Source: CAYVQF01 sp964454015
GTDB lineage: Bacteria; Myxococcota_A; Bradymonadia; UBA4248
Reading direction: 5' to 3'
Length of the DNA stretch: 64,000 bases
Assembly: GCA_964454015.1 (NCBI GenBank)
Contig: CAYVQF010000007.1
Coordinates: 1-64,000 of the forward strand
A program made the position numbers and the translations under genes. The notes under the pieces are model-generated. The model was given only the letters and a program-made list of their open reading frames with translations. It had not been told where the DNA came from and did no database searches. Shown here in pieces: positions 63,228 to 64,000 of this stretch; the first letter of the stretch is position 1, and each line of letters starts with the position of its first letter.

Positions 63228-64000
63228 AGGCGCCGGCGACAGGGGCTCAGGGCAGGCGTCGCGGTGGTTGGCCGTGGGTGGTGCTGTGGTGCTGGGTGGG
63301 GATGTGCCTGGCCTGTGGGAGCGAAGCAACCGTGGAGGCGCCCCGTCCAGAGGTGGTGGAGGAGCAAGCGTTGGAGCCGGAGTTGACGGATGTCGTCGAC
63401 CCCCAGGCCGAGGTCGTCCAGGAGCGCGCCTTGCGGACGCGTTTTCGCCCGCTCTCGCCGCGCCTCGATAGAACGGGCACCCCCTTGCCTCCAGGGGCGT
63501 CGCAGCGCTTGGGTTCGCTGGCGCTGCGGCACCCCGTGCCGGTGGTCGCCGTCGCGAGCGCGGCAGCGGGGCGTCGCGAAGGGGACTGGTTCGTCAGTGC
63601 CGACGCCGAAGGCAGTGTTCGGGTCTGGGACGCGGAGAGCGGCCAGTTGCGGCAGATTCTGACCAGCCCGGTCCCGGTGCTGGCGCTGGCGGCGGCGCCG
63701 GAAGCGGCCCTGGTGGCCGTGGGGGGGGGCGATGGCTTGGTTCGGCTGTGGGACGTACGGGATGGCAGCCAGGGGGCAATTATCCCTACCCAATGTGGCG
63801 AGATTGGGGCTTTGGCGTTGAGTGGAGACGGGGGCTGGGTGGCTGTCGGGGGGGAGCGCGATCTGGTGCAGCTCTTCCGGACTGAGAGCGGCGCGCATCA
63901 TGCGGATTATTTGGGCCATGGCGTGGCGGTCCAGGATGTGGCGTTTTCGCCCGATGTGCAGTCTTTGGCGACGTTGGGGCGCGATGGCTCGCTGCGGGTG
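63224..64000 (+). CDS. WD40-repeat lipoprotein, truncated by window end
   Basis: At least 259 aa are visible; the 3' end is outside the window. The N-terminus has a signal and lipobox MCLACG (Cys near 30) after an Arg-rich head. The body shows WD40-like repeats with GSVRVWDAESG, GLVRLWDVRDG and RDLVQLFR motifs, indicating a beta-propeller for protein contacts on the periplasmic or outer membrane face. ATG 63224 overlaps the MscS stop, so both are translated together. Confidence 0.8.
   Translation, partial: MKAPATGAQGRRRGGWPWVVLWCWVGMCLACGSEATVEAPRPEVVEEQALEPELTDVVDPQAEVVQERALRTRFRPLSPRLDRTGTPLPPGASQRLGSLALRHPVPVVAVASAAAGRREGDWFVSADAEGSVRVWDAESGQLRQILTSPVPVLALAAAPEAALVAVGGGDGLVRLWDVRDGSQGAIIPTQCGEIGALALSGDGGWVAVGGERDLVQLFRTESGAHHADYLGHGVAVQDVAFSPDVQSLATLGRDGSLRV

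Noticed and set aside
1..64000. tRNA, rRNA, CRISPR or complete insertion sequence
   Set aside because: No cloverleaf-like sequence with a GTTCGA-type loop, rRNA core, repeat-spacer array or transposase was recognised by eye. A structural RNA scan could still find a short one.

Overview
The window is about 64 kb of GC-rich bacterial chromosome with dense coding on both strands. Its gene content suggests a deltaproteobacterial lineage of the Myxococcota/Bradymonadota kind. It has a zinc-ribbon eukaryote-type Ser/Thr kinase, several FHA proteins (one fused to an ABCG-type transporter), Cys-rich secreted proteins, WD40/BNR lipoproteins, and a type-B succinate dehydrogenase (sdhCAB) with a single cytochrome b subunit. 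No rRNA, tRNA or CRISPR array was found. The lineage is an inference from gene content, not from a marker gene.

Layout. 0.1-1.9 kb: a PIN/HTH toxin-antitoxin-like pair between two near-identical 34-bp direct repeats, one of which is the 3' end of the next gene. 1.9-11.5 kb: a LamB-like porin, pepP-pcrA (overlapping), an M50 protease and polA, whose proofreading motifs are eroded. 11.5-15.1 kb: a more AT-rich, apparently decayed stretch with a membrane protein split into two frames. 15.2-22.3 kb: a carboxypeptidase-regulatory-repeat/PDZ-like protein, a periplasmic-type protein, the kinase, a CPBP protease and a NUDIX hydrolase. 22.4-31.9 kb: sdhCAB, a Cys-rich secreted protein with tandem C-terminal repeats, a four-FHA ABC transporter, and an unknown gene followed by three tandem ssb genes. 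32-40.4 kb: a BNR lipoprotein, a small winged-helix-like protein, pssA, a PNPOx-family protein, cysS, an FHA membrane protein, and rpsF-rplI without rpsR.

40.4-52.1 kb is the most interesting region: nine tightly packed or overlapping genes on the minus strand. In transcription order these are a Cys-rich lipoprotein, an NrdG-type radical SAM activase, a 361-aa unknown, a 191-aa coiled-coil protein, a soluble FtsH-like AAA+/M41 protease, an 84-aa protein, a MoxR/RavA-type AAA+ ATPase, a 1221-aa helical-repeat protein and a 485-aa unknown. Two different AAA+ machines with dedicated unknown partners resemble the FtsH/MoxR 'ternary' NTP-dependent conflict systems proposed by comparative genomics. 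The radical SAM enzyme and the lipoprotein are additions I do not recognise from that description.

52.2-64 kb: an ATP/ADP-translocase-like transporter with a helical tail. This is followed by a plus-strand run of a helical-repeat protein, a tandem AAA+ ATPase, hemE, a 1092-aa coiled-coil/P-loop protein, an MscS channel and a WD40 lipoprotein cut by the window end. Start codons were moved from the longest reading frame wherever a Shine-Dalgarno sequence or family length argued for it; each entry says so.
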